From positions 1-47,808 of the forward strand of contig JAKFFB010000205.1 of NCBI GenBank assembly GCA_036675425.1: a stretch of DNA of 47,808 nucleotides, in the 5' to 3' direction. A program made the position numbers and the translations under genes. Below are positions 28,774 to 36,865 of the stretch, one piece after another. Positions within the stretch are counted from its first letter, which is position 1, and each line of letters begins with the position of its first letter. The stretch comes from SCTD01 sp036675425. Its GTDB lineage: Bacteria > Actinomycetota > Actinomycetes > Mycobacteriales > SCTD01. The notes beneath the pieces were generated by a model, which searched no databases, was not told where the DNA came from, and saw only the letters and a program-made list of their open reading frames with translations.

Positions 28774-30024
28774 ATGGGCCTCGTCGTGCAGAAGTACGGA
28801 GGGTCGTCCGTCTCCGACGCCGAGCGCATCAAGCGGGTGGCCGAGCGGATCGTCGCCACCAAGAAGGCCGGCCACGACGTCTGCGTCGTCGTCAGCGCGA
28901 TGGGCGACACGACCGACGAGCTGCTCGACCTCGCGCAGCAGGTCTCACCGCTGCCGCCGGGCCGCGAGCTCGACATGCTGCTCACCGCCGGCGAGCGCAT
29001 CTCGATGGCGCTGCTGGCGATGGCGATCCAGTCGCTCGGCCTGTCGGCGCGGTCGTTCACCGGCTCGCAGGCGGGCGTCATCACCGACTCCACGCACGGC
29101 AAGGCGCGCATCATCGACGTGACGCCGGGCCGCATCACCGAGGCGCTCGAGGCCGGCCACATCGCGATCGTCGCCGGCTTCCAGGGCGTCAGCCAGGACA
29201 GCAAGGACATCACCACGCTCGGCCGCGGCGGTTCCGACACGACCGCCGTCGCGCTGGCGGCTGCCCTGCACGCCGAGGTCTGCGAGATCTACAGCGACGT
29301 CGACGGCGTCTACTCCGCCGACCCGCGCATCGTCCCGAACGCCCGGCACCTGCCGACGGTGTCGTACGAGGAGATGCTCGAGCTCGCCGCCTCCGGCGCG
29401 AAGATCCTCCACCTGCGGTGCGTCGAGTACGCCCGCCGCTACGACGTCCCGCTCGTCGTGCGCTCGTCCTTCTCGACCAAGCCCGGCACGCTGATCACAG
29501 GAGAACCGATGGAGCAGGCGATCATCAGCGGGGTCGCGCACGACCTCACCGAGGCGCGCGTCACGGTCGTCGGGGTGCCGGACAAGGTCGGCGAGGCCGC
29601 GGCCATCTTCCGCGCCGTCGCCGACGCCGAGGTCAACATCGACATGATCGTGCAGAACGTCTCCGGCGCGACCGACCGCACCGACATCTCCTTCACGCTC
29701 CCGAAGAGCGACCTCGCCACCGCGATGACCGCGCTGTCGAAGCTGCAGGCGCAGGTCGGCTACGAGTCGCTGCTGTCCGACGAGCACATCGGCAAGGTGT
29801 CCCTCGTCGGCGCCGGCATGAAGAGCCACCCCGGCGTGACGGCGACGTTCTTCGAGGCGCTCTCGTCCGCGGGCATCAACGCCGAGGCGATCAGCACCTC
29901 CGAGATCCGCATCTCGGTGGTCTGCCGCGACACCGACGTCCCGAGCGCCGTCCGCGCCGTCCACGACGCCTTCGAGCTCGGCGGCGAGGCCGAGGCCACC
30001 GTCTACGCCGGCACCGGCCGCTAG
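28774..30024 (+). CDS. lysC: Aspartate kinase
   Basis: A 416-residue enzyme for the first step from aspartate to lysine, threonine and diaminopimelate. VQKYGGSSVSD (phosphate loop), GRGGSDTTAVALA, and IYSDVDGVYSADPR are the catalytic motifs; two ACT domains (about 265-410) give feedback control by lysine and threonine. An internal ATG (29509, Met246) with AGGAG 5 nt upstream would make a 171-residue beta subunit, as for the C. glutamicum alpha2-beta2 enzyme. The stop overlaps that of the convergent CocE/NonD gene within CTAG. Confidence 0.97.
   Translation: MGLVVQKYGGSSVSDAERIKRVAERIVATKKAGHDVCVVVSAMGDTTDELLDLAQQVSPLPPGRELDMLLTAGERISMALLAMAIQSLGLSARSFTGSQAGVITDSTHGKARIIDVTPGRITEALEAGHIAIVAGFQGVSQDSKDITTLGRGGSDTTAVALAAALHAEVCEIYSDVDGVYSADPRIVPNARHLPTVSYEEMLELAASGAKILHLRCVEYARRYDVPLVVRSSFSTKPGTLITGEPMEQAIISGVAHDLTEARVTVVGVPDKVGEAAAIFRAVADAEVNIDMIVQNVSGATDRTDISFTLPKSDLATAMTALSKLQAQVGYESLLSDEHIGKVSLVGAGMKSHPGVTATFFEALSSAGINAEAISTSEIRISVVCRDTDVPSAVRAVHDAFELGGEAEATVYAGTGR
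29509..30024 (+). CDS. Aspartate kinase beta subunit by internal start
   Basis: An in-frame internal product of lysC. ATG at 29509 is preceded by AGGAG (29499-29503) with a 5-nt gap, the best ribosome site anywhere in lysC. It gives 171 residues, the ACT domains only. In Corynebacterium glutamicum the lysC-beta product is of this size. Strong parallel, but expression is not shown here. Confidence 0.65.
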   Translation: MEQAIISGVAHDLTEARVTVVGVPDKVGEAAAIFRAVADAEVNIDMIVQNVSGATDRTDISFTLPKSDLATAMTALSKLQAQVGYESLLSDEHIGKVSLVGAGMKSHPGVTATFFEALSSAGINAEAISTSEIRISVVCRDTDVPSAVRAVHDAFELGGEAEATVYAGTGR

Positions 30025-31682
30025 CCCTTCTGGCGGGGCGGCAGGGCCGCGACGGTCGCCTCCTCCAGCGTCGCCGCGTCCACGGGGAACGGGCTGTCGT
30101 TCAGCGTCCCGTCGCTCTCGTCACCGGCGAGGAAGCGCGTGCGCCGCTGGGCCAGCAGCGGGAAGGACGCCGTCCCCCCGGTCACCTCGACCTCCGTCTG
30201 CGTGACCCCGGGCGAGAACCACGCGTCGTCCGCCGCCGACAGGTGCAGCGCGATCCGGTGCCCCTTCTCGAAGACCCAGTCCTGCGGGTAGAGCGCGTGC
30301 GCCACCTCCTGCGCGCCGGTCGCCCGCGCCACGGCGGCGCCCCGGGTCACCAGCGTGGCGACCCCGTCGGCGTCGACGTCGTAGACGTGCGCCACCACCT
30401 GGGCGCCGGGCGCGACGGTGGAGACCGTCGCGGTGAGCCGCACCTCGCCGGCCAGGTGGGCGGCGTACGGCAGCGGCCGCGTCGCGGTCCAGTGCCCCAG
30501 CCCGGCGCTCGAGCCGTCGCCGTTGTTGCCGGGCTCGTCGACGTAGCTCCCGGGCCGCAGCGGCAGCGCCCAGCGCCGCCCGTCCGCCGGCGGCCAGGCC
30601 TTCTCCGCCCGCCACCGGCCGTCGCCGTTGCCGGACTGCACCGTCACGGCCGGGTCGGACGCCGTCCGAACCCCCCGCACGTAGCGGTCCAGGAAGCGGA
30701 ACGCCTCGTCGTTGAACCCCTCGCGCCCGACGCCCTGCTCGTGCCCGCGCAGGTGGGTGTACTGCCCGAACCACGCCTGCTTCGGGCCCTTGAGCGCGGA
30801 CCAGACGTCCAGGTGCACCGGCTTGGTGTTGGCGTCGAAGAAGCCGTGCGACCAGAAGGTCGGGATCGTCGACCCGCGCGCGCCGAGGTAGGGCTCCTTG
30901 CCCTTCCAGAACTCACCCGCCCGGTCGCCCTCGGTGTTCATCCGCACCACCGCGTCCGTACGGCACGTCGGGTCGACGGTGGCGGCGGACGCTGCTGCCG
31001 CGGCGTACTCCGGCGAGGCGACCGAGCCGGCGTTCTGCGGCGGCATCAGGTCGTCGGCGGTGTAGACGCCGGTCGTGGCGTAGCGGCCGGTCGCGTAGTG
31101 CACGCCGTTCATCCAGAGGGCGGTGTAGGCGGACAGCCCAGGCGCCTGGATCACCTGTGCGGCAAGGCCCTTGGGCCTGGCGGCGAGGGCCAGCACCTGC
31201 TGCGCGGCGTCGTACGACTTGCCCCAGGTGCCGACCTTGCCGGTCGACCACCTCTGCGTCGCGGCCCACTCGACGGCGACCTTGACGTCCTGCTTCTCCG
31301 GCTCGAGGTAGTAGCCGAAGCAGCCGCCGGACCCGCCGAAGCCGCGGACGTCGACCTGGACGTAGGCGTAGCGGCCGCGCACGAAGGCCGGGTGCTCGAA
31401 CAGCTCGGGGAAGCGGATCACCGGACCGTCGTCCAGCTGAGCGCCGCCCGTCGCGCCGCCGCCGGGAGCGGTGTACGGCGTGCTGACGAGCAGCACCGGG
31501 TGCCTCTCCCCGGGCCGGCTGTCGGCCGGGAGGAAGACGCCCGCGTGCAGCTGCGTGCCGTCGTACGACGCGAACCAGGAGTCGGTGTAGGCGTAGCCCT
31601 CGGGCGCGGGAACCGCAGAGGCCGAGGGCAGCGCGACCACCCCGGCGAGCAGGAGCAGGAGGGCGAGCAGCAGGCGACGCAT
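30021..31682 (-). CDS. Secreted CocE/NonD-family (X-Pro dipeptidyl-peptidase S15) hydrolase
   Basis: A 553-residue exported protein with a signal peptide (residues 1-23, ending SASA-VP). The alpha/beta-hydrolase opening VDVRGFGGSGGCFGYY holds the oxyanion region, GTWGKSYDAA the nucleophile Ser, and YTHLRGHEQG a candidate His near the C-terminal of the hydrolase domain; a jelly-roll domain (about 360-535) follows. The family includes X-Pro dipeptidyl-peptidases and cocaine esterase. It probably acts outside the cell on acyl or peptide substrates. The usual nucleophile motif GYSY is GKSY here. It lies between lysC and asd and is oriented against them. Confidence 0.85.
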   Translation of the reverse strand: MRRLLLALLLLLAGVVALPSASAVPAPEGYAYTDSWFASYDGTQLHAGVFLPADSRPGERHPVLLVSTPYTAPGGGATGGAQLDDGPVIRFPELFEHPAFVRGRYAYVQVDVRGFGGSGGCFGYYLEPEKQDVKVAVEWAATQRWSTGKVGTWGKSYDAAQQVLALAARPKGLAAQVIQAPGLSAYTALWMNGVHYATGRYATTGVYTADDLMPPQNAGSVASPEYAAAAASAATVDPTCRTDAVVRMNTEGDRAGEFWKGKEPYLGARGSTIPTFWSHGFFDANTKPVHLDVWSALKGPKQAWFGQYTHLRGHEQGVGREGFNDEAFRFLDRYVRGVRTASDPAVTVQSGNGDGRWRAEKAWPPADGRRWALPLRPGSYVDEPGNNGDGSSAGLGHWTATRPLPYAAHLAGEVRLTATVSTVAPGAQVVAHVYDVDADGVATLVTRGAAVARATGAQEVAHALYPQDWVFEKGHRIALHLSAADDAWFSPGVTQTEVEVTGGTASFPLLAQRRTRFLAGDESDGTLNDSPFPVDAATLEEATVAALPPRQKG

Positions 31683-31727
31683 GCCGGATGTGTTCGACGA
31701 CTCCCCGGCCGGTCCTGCGTCCGCTCG

Positions 31728-31733
31728 TAGACT
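31728..31733 (+). promoter_or_regulatory. Probable -10 of asd (leaderless)
   Basis: TAGACT, 7 nt before the ATG at 31741, in the 58-bp divergent gap with the S15-type gene. Confidence 0.6.
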
Positions 31734-31740
31734 GGGCGGC

Positions 31741-32766
31741 ATGACAGCTGTGGGCGTGGTCGGTGCCACCGGGCAGGTGGGCGCCGTCATGCTGCGCCTG
31801 CTCGCGGAGCGCGGCGTGCCGCTCGACGGGCTGCGGCTGTTCGCCAGCGCCCGCTCGGCCGGCTCGACGCTGAGCGTCGGCGGTCGCGAGATCGTCGTCG
31901 AGGACGCCTCGACGGCCGACCCGGCCGGGCTCGATCTCGCGCTCTTCTCCGCCGGCGGCGGCACCTCCCGGGAGCTGGCGCCGCGCTACGCCGCCGCGGG
32001 CGCCACCGTCATCGACAACTCCAGCGCCTGGCGGATGGACCCCGACGTCCCGCTGGTCGTCAGCGAGGTCAACCCCGAGGCGCTGAAGGACGCGCGCAAG
32101 GGCATCGTCGCGAACCCGAACTGCACCACCATGGCCGCGATGCCGGTGCTCAAGCCGCTGCACGACGCGGCCGGGCTGGTCCGGATCGTCGCCAGCACCT
32201 ACCAGGCCGTCTCCGGCAGCGGGCTGGCCGGCGTCGAGGAGCTCGACGGGCAGGTCCGCAAGACCGCCGACCGTGCCACCGAGCTGGTGCACGACGGCTC
32301 GGCCGTCGACTTCCCGGCTCCCAGCACGTACGTCGCCCCGATCGCGTTCAACGTGCTGCCGATGGCGGGCTCGGTCGTGGACGACGGGTCGTTCGAGACC
32401 GACGAGGAGCAGAAGCTCCGCAACGAGAGCCGCAAGATCCTCGGCATCCCGGACCTCCGGGTGTCCGGGACCTGCGTGCGGGTGCCGGTCTTCACCGGCC
32501 ACTCGCTCAGCCTCAACCTCGAGTTCGACCGGCCGATCAGCGTGGCCGAGGCGACCGAGCTGCTCCGCGGCGCCCCCGGTGTCGAGCTGGCCGACGTGCC
32601 GAACCCGCTGCTGGCCGCGGGACGCGATCCCTCGTACGTGGGTCGGATCCGGCAGGACGGGCAGAACGGCCTCGTGCTGTTCGTGAGCAACGACAACCTG
32701 CGCAAGGGCGCGGCGCTCAACGCCGTGCAGATCGCCGAGCTGCTGCTGGCGGGTGCGGGCGCGTGA
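31741..32766 (+). CDS. asd: Aspartate-semialdehyde dehydrogenase
   Basis: A 341-residue NADPH enzyme for the second step of the aspartate pathway. GATGQVG is the NADPH loop, NPNCTT carries the active Cys, and GTCVRVPVFTGHS the substrate His and Arg. The start is the ATG at 31741; upstream in-frame codons lie in a promoter. The stop overlaps the kinase start in GTGA, so asd and the kinase operon are coupled. lysC is 1.7 kb upstream on the same strand. Confidence 0.97.
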   Translation: MTAVGVVGATGQVGAVMLRLLAERGVPLDGLRLFASARSAGSTLSVGGREIVVEDASTADPAGLDLALFSAGGGTSRELAPRYAAAGATVIDNSSAWRMDPDVPLVVSEVNPEALKDARKGIVANPNCTTMAAMPVLKPLHDAAGLVRIVASTYQAVSGSGLAGVEELDGQVRKTADRATELVHDGSAVDFPAPSTYVAPIAFNVLPMAGSVVDDGSFETDEEQKLRNESRKILGIPDLRVSGTCVRVPVFTGHSLSLNLEFDRPISVAEATELLRGAPGVELADVPNPLLAAGRDPSYVGRIRQDGQNGLVLFVSNDNLRKGAALNAVQIAELLLAGAGA

Positions 32767-33887
32767 CCGATCCCACGCAGGCCATCCCGAACGACGGTGC
32801 GCAGCGGGTGGTGGCCGACCGGTACCGGCTGACCGCGCTGCTCGGCCGCGGCGGCACCGCCGAGGTCTGGCGGGCTGACGACGACGCCCTGGGAAGGGCG
32901 GTCGCCCTGAAGCTCGTCACGGTGCAGACCGACGAGAGCTCCGCCCGCGCCGGTGAGGAGGCGCGGCTGCTCGCCCGCCTCTCCCACCCGTCGATCGTGC
33001 CGGTCTACGACGCCGGGACCGACGAGCAGGGCCGGCCCTGGGTCGTCATGGAGCTGGTCGAGGGCGAGACGCTCTCGGACACGATCGGCCGCGGGCCGAT
33101 CCCGTCGGGGCGCACCGCGTCCATCGGCACCTCCGTCGCGCAGGCGCTGTCGTACGTCCACGACCAGGGGCTCGTGCACCGCGACGTCAAGCCGGGCAAC
33201 GTCCTCATCGGCGACGACGGCCGGGTCCGGCTCACCGACTTCGGCATCGCCCGGCTGGTGGACGCCGCGCGCGTCACGTCCACCGGGATGATGGTCGGCA
33301 CCGCGTCCTACCTCGCGCCGGAGCAGGTGGCCGGCGAGCCGGTCGGCCCGCCCGCCGACGTCTACGCGCTCGGCCTGGTGCTGCTCGAGTGCCTGACCGG
33401 CGAGCGGGAGTACGCCGGGAGCACCGTCGAGGTCGCCCTCGCCCGGCTGCACCGCCAGCCCGAGGTGCCCTCCACGCTCCCCGACGGCTGGCCCGGCCTG
33501 CTGCGCGCCATGACGGCGCGCGAGCCGGAGAACCGGCCCACCCCGGCGCAGGTCGCCGAGGAGCTCGGAGCGGTCGCCGCCGGCGGCCAGGCCACCACCG
33601 TCCTGCCGAGCCGGCCGGCCCCCGTCGCCGACCGCACCCAGGTCCTGTCGCAGACCCGGGTCGCCCCGGTGGCAGCAGCCCCGGTCGCCGTCGCCCCGGC
33701 CGCCGCGCGGCGCAGCCCCTGGCCGCTGGCCCTGCTGCTGCTCGCCCTCGTCGCGCTCGCCGTCGCCGGGATCCTCTACGTCCAGCAGGACCGCGGCACG
33801 ACCGGTCCGCTGCCGGCCGTCGACCCGGGCATCGAGGAGCCGCTGCGCAGCGACCTGGAGAAGCTGCAGGACGAGGTCGACTCGTGA
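32763..33887 (+). CDS. Ser/Thr protein kinase with one transmembrane helix
   Basis: A 374-residue Hanks-type kinase. LLGRGGTAEVW is the glycine loop, VALKLV the ATP Lys, HRDVKPGNV the catalytic loop (about 139), DFG (about 160) and YLAPEQ the activation-segment end. A Pro/Ala-rich linker leads to a helix (about 320-343) and a short outside tail of about 30 residues, without PASTA repeats. The missing sensor domain may be supplied by the two lipoproteins encoded directly after it. Starts at GTG overlapping the asd stop, and the next gene overlaps its stop in GTGA. Confidence 0.95.
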   Translation: MTDPTQAIPNDGAQRVVADRYRLTALLGRGGTAEVWRADDDALGRAVALKLVTVQTDESSARAGEEARLLARLSHPSIVPVYDAGTDEQGRPWVVMELVEGETLSDTIGRGPIPSGRTASIGTSVAQALSYVHDQGLVHRDVKPGNVLIGDDGRVRLTDFGIARLVDAARVTSTGMMVGTASYLAPEQVAGEPVGPPADVYALGLVLLECLTGEREYAGSTVEVALARLHRQPEVPSTLPDGWPGLLRAMTAREPENRPTPAQVAEELGAVAAGGQATTVLPSRPAPVADRTQVLSQTRVAPVAAAPVAVAPAAARRSPWPLALLLLALVALAVAGILYVQQDRGTTGPLPAVDPGIEEPLRSDLEKLQDEVDS

Positions 33888-34408
33888 GGCCGCTCTGGCT
33901 GGTCCCTGCGGTCGCTCTCGCCCTGACCGGGTGCTCCGGCGTGGAGCCCCGGGCCGAGCTGCGCGGCGACGTCGAGACCATCACGCTGGCGGCCAACGAC
34001 GGTGACGCCGACGCCGTGCGCGAGGGCGTCGAGGAGCTGCTGTCGACCATCCGCCGGCAGGTCGTGGCCAACGAGCTGTCCCGCGAGGAGGGCGAGGCGC
34101 TGCGCGCCATCGCGCTGCGCGTGGCCGAGAACGCCGGGCTGCTCGACCCCGAGCCCTCCCCGTCGCCGACCGAGGAGGAGCCCACCGAGGAGCCCTCGCC
34201 GACCGAGGAGCCGTCCCCGACCGAGGAGCCCTCGCCCAGCCCCGAGCCGTCGCCGACGGAGGAGCCGTCGCCGTCGGAGGAGCCCTCGCCCGATCCCTCG
34301 CCGATCCTGGAGATCTCCCCGGCCAGCTCGCAGAGCTCTCCGTCGCCGGCGGCGGCGCAGCCCAGCTCCCAGCCGTCCCCCGCCCCGACGTCCTCCCCGG
34401 CGGCGTGA
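33884..34408 (+). CDS. Lipoprotein with EPSPTE repeats (kinase-linked, first copy)
   Basis: A 174-residue exported lipoprotein: the signal ends ALTGC (Cys16). A helical domain of about 60 residues follows (LRGDVETITLAANDGDADAV...VVANELSREEG...LRVAENAGLLD), then a long low-complexity tail of EEPSPTEEPSP repeats and Ser/Pro/Ala to the end. No family recognised. The helical domain is homologous to that of the next lipoprotein. Starts at GTG overlapping the kinase stop, so it is part of the kinase operon and is translated with it. Repeat DNA of CCC/TCG/CCG-GAG-GAG type lies at about 34157-34300. Confidence 0.75.
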   Translation: MRPLWLVPAVALALTGCSGVEPRAELRGDVETITLAANDGDADAVREGVEELLSTIRRQVVANELSREEGEALRAIALRVAENAGLLDPEPSPSPTEEEPTEEPSPTEEPSPTEEPSPSPEPSPTEEPSPSEEPSPDPSPILEISPASSQSSPSPAAAQPSSQPSPAPTSSPAA

Positions 34409-34842
34409 CGGCAGGACGCGCGCTGCTGTCGCTGCCGCTGGCGGCGCTGCTGCTGACGGCCTGCAGCGTCGACCCCGCGGCCGAGCGCCGCGAGATCGTG
34501 CTCGGCATCACCGAGTCGGCCAACGCCGGCGACGAGGACGGCGTGCGCGCTCAGGCCGAGTCGCTGCGGCAGCTCGTGGAGCGGCAGGTCGCCGACGAGG
34601 AGCTCACGGCCGAGCAGGCCGACCGGCTGCGGGCACTCGTCGAGAAGGTGCGGACCGGCGCCGACCTGCTCGACGAGGAGCTGCAGGCGCGGCTGCAGGC
34701 CGAGGCCGACGCCGAGCGCCTGCAGCGGGAGCGCGACGAGGCCGAGCGGCTGCTCGAGGAGGAGCGCCGCAAGGCCGAGGAGTCCAAGGGCAAGGGCGAC
34801 GGCGACAAGGGCGACGGAGACAAGGACGAGAAGGACGACTGA
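34405..34842 (+). CDS. Lipoprotein with charged coiled-coil tail (kinase-linked, second copy)
   Basis: A 145-residue exported lipoprotein with lipobox LLTAC (Cys20). The domain REIVLGITESANAGDEDGVR...VADEELTAEQADRLRALVEK...ADLLDE aligns with the previous lipoprotein over about 60 residues, but its tail is a highly charged coiled coil (about 92-130) ending in Lys/Asp/Gly repeats. GTG start overlapping the previous stop (GTGA). The gene ends just before a palindromic repeat. Function unknown; probable ligand or partner of the kinase. Confidence 0.75.
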   Translation: MTAGRALLSLPLAALLLTACSVDPAAERREIVLGITESANAGDEDGVRAQAESLRQLVERQVADEELTAEQADRLRALVEKVRTGADLLDEELQARLQAEADAERLQRERDEAERLLEEERRKAEESKGKGDGDKGDGDKDEKDD

Positions 34843-34846
34843 CCCC

Positions 34847-34895
34847 TTGCGTCATGCCCAGAGGAGCCCCACAGGCTGACCTCTGCATGACGCAG
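34847..34895. repeat. Palindromic repeat, copy C
   Basis: TTGCGTCAT (34847-34855) and ATGACGCA (34887-34894) flank a 49-bp element whose reverse complement matches copy B closely (for example CTCCTCTG next to GCATGACGCAA). It fills the gap between convergent genes, where it may also end transcription. Confidence 0.75.
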
Positions 34896-34899
34896 CAGC

Positions 34900-36660
34900 T
34901 CACTCAGGGGCAGGCAGGCCCAGGGTCCGGGCGACGAACTCCAGCTCGGCCCGCATCTGGCGCACCCGCTCGTCGACGACCAGCGACCCGTGGCCGGCGT
35001 CGAAGCGGTAGACCTCGACGTCCTTGCCCCGCGAGGCCGCCGCCGCGATCCAGTTGTCGATCTGCCGGATCGGGCAGCGCGGGTCGTTGGCCCCCGCGAG
35101 CAGCAGCACCGGGGCGCGCACCCGGTCGACGTGCGTGATCGGGGAGCTGCGCTCGTACCGCTCGGGGACCTCCTCGGGCGAGCCCCCGAACAGCGACCGG
35201 TCGAAGGCGCGCAGCGGCTCCATCTCGTCCTCGTACGCCGCGAGGTAGTCCGCCACCGGCACCGCCGCCACGCCGGCCGCCCACAGCTCGGGCTGGACCC
35301 CCAGCCCGAGCAGCGTGAGGTAGCCGCCCCACGAGCCGCCGGCGATGACGCACCGCTGGGGATCGGCGAGCCCGGACGACACCGCCCAGTCCTGCACCGC
35401 CGCGACGTCCTCGAGCTCGGTCAGCCCGGGCCGACCGGTGATGGCGTCGCGCCAGGCCGCGCCGTAGCCGGTGGAGCCGCGGTAGTTGACGTGCACGACC
35501 GCGCAGCCGAGGTCGACGTACGCCGCGCGGTCAGAGGCGAAGCTGTCGCTGTCGTGCCAGGTCGGTCCGCCGTGCACGAGGAAGACCGTCGGGAAGGGAC
35601 CTGCGCCGGGGGGAGCCGCGACGAGCGCGTGCACGGTGCCGCCCGGACCGTCGACGAAGGCGTCGGTGACCTCGACGCTCCCGGGCGCCGGCGCGCCTGG
35701 TGCGGTGAGCACCACCGCGCCGGTGGTGGACCGGATGACCGTCGGGGAGGCCGCCGAGGACCAGGAGAACTCCACCGAGCCGTCCGGCCGCGGGGTCGCC
35801 CCGCCGATGGTCCCGGGAGGGGTCGGCAGGTCGGTGACCGCGCCGTCGAGGGTGACCCGGTGCAGCGTCGAGCGGCCGCGTGCCTCGGCGCGGACGAGCA
35901 GGGCGGAGCCGTCGCAGTACCAGACCGCGTCGAGGTCGCCCTCCAGCCCGGACAGGTCCGGGTGCACCTCGAGCCCGGTGCGCGGGTCGACGACGAACGG
36001 CAGCGGACGTCCGCTGCGCTCGTGCGCCGCGAGCAGCCGGCCGTCGCCGCGGACGGGGGAGAAGCCCACGGCCGACAGCCCCAGCCCCTCGCCGTCCCAG
36101 CGCTCCCAGACGACCGTGCCGTCGACGGTGAGCACCCGCAGGGCGCGGTGCCGGGAGTCGCCGTGCTCGGAGTGCTCGATCACGACGAGGTCCTCGTCGC
36201 GCGACAGCCCGCCGACCTCGGCGTCGTGCTCGCTCGCGTAGAGGACGTGGCTCGCGCCGTCGCGCAGCACGTGGACGCTGCTGCCGTCGTCGGTCGAGCA
36301 GCCGACGACGACCACGTCGTACCCGATCTCCAGACCGGCCGGGTAGGCCGCCGGCACGCCGGGCGTCGCCTCCACGTCCTCGCCACCGCCGAACGGCTGC
36401 CGCTTCCAGCTGCCGAACTCGTCGCCGTCGGTGTCGTCGAACCACCAGACCTGCTCGCCGTCCGGCGAGAGGGCGCCGTCACTGGTGCCGTTGGCGCGGT
36501 CGGTGACCTGGCGGGTCGTGCCCGCCTCGCGGTCCCAGGCGTAGAGCTCGAAGGTGCCGGTCGGGTTGGAGACGTAGAGGCAGCGGTGCGGGGCGTCGTC
36601 GGCCCAGTCGGGCAGGGAGACGCGGGTGGCGCGGAAGCGCTGCTCCCAGATGGCGGTCAC
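34900..36660 (-). CDS. S9 (prolyl oligopeptidase) family peptidase
   Basis: A 586-residue serine peptidase/acyl hydrolase. The N-terminal half is a WD-like propeller (YVSNPTGTFELYAWDREAG, LSPDGEQVWWFDDTDGDEFG); the C-terminal hydrolase has VFLVHGGP, the nucleophile in AGGSWGGY, Asp in GANDPRCP and His in DAGHGSLV. No signal peptide, so it is cytosolic. The start is GTG at 36660, with CAGACT 6 nt upstream; upstream in-frame sequence runs across a terminator and a tRNA and is not coding. Confidence 0.93.
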   Translation of the reverse strand: MTAIWEQRFRATRVSLPDWADDAPHRCLYVSNPTGTFELYAWDREAGTTRQVTDRANGTSDGALSPDGEQVWWFDDTDGDEFGSWKRQPFGGGEDVEATPGVPAAYPAGLEIGYDVVVVGCSTDDGSSVHVLRDGASHVLYASEHDAEVGGLSRDEDLVVIEHSEHGDSRHRALRVLTVDGTVVWERWDGEGLGLSAVGFSPVRGDGRLLAAHERSGRPLPFVVDPRTGLEVHPDLSGLEGDLDAVWYCDGSALLVRAEARGRSTLHRVTLDGAVTDLPTPPGTIGGATPRPDGSVEFSWSSAASPTVIRSTTGAVVLTAPGAPAPGSVEVTDAFVDGPGGTVHALVAAPPGAGPFPTVFLVHGGPTWHDSDSFASDRAAYVDLGCAVVHVNYRGSTGYGAAWRDAITGRPGLTELEDVAAVQDWAVSSGLADPQRCVIAGGSWGGYLTLLGLGVQPELWAAGVAAVPVADYLAAYEDEMEPLRAFDRSLFGGSPEEVPERYERSSPITHVDRVRAPVLLLAGANDPRCPIRQIDNWIAAAASRGKDVEVYRFDAGHGSLVVDERVRQMRAELEFVARTLGLPAPE

Positions 36661-36666
36661 CCGGAG

Positions 36667-36672
36667 AGTCTG
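36667..36672 (-). promoter_or_regulatory. Possible -10 of the S9 peptidase gene (leaderless)
   Basis: CAGACT on the minus strand, 6 nt before the GTG at 36660. Confidence 0.45.
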
Positions 36673-36687
36673 CCCCCCAGCAGCAGC

Positions 36688-36720
36688 GAAGGGCACCGGC
36701 GACGCGCGCCGATGCCCTTC
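36688..36720 (-). terminator. Hairpin downstream of tRNA-Pro
   Basis: GAAGGGCA-C-CGGCG (36688-36701) pairs with CGCCG-A-TGCCCTTC (36707-36720) with one internal mismatch. It lies between tRNA-Pro and the S9 gene. No T-run. Confidence 0.6.
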
Positions 36721-36754
36721 TCGGGACCGCTGGGCCTCCTCGCGGAGGGCCGTT

Positions 36755-36829
<75 letters not shown>

Positions 36830-36846
36830 GATCTGTTGCGCCGCAG

Positions 36847-36852
36847 AGACTA
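36847..36852 (-). promoter_or_regulatory. -10 of tRNA-Pro
   Basis: TAGTCT on the minus strand, 17 nt before the mature 5' end. Confidence 0.5.
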
Positions 36853-36865
36853 CCGGACGCCTGGC

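Noticed and set aside
28287..31730. Open frame of about 1150 codons on the plus strand covering ABC permease, lysC and the S15 gene
   Set aside because: Same kind of shadow; low-complexity Arg/Ala/Gly sequence and overlap with clear genes in both directions.
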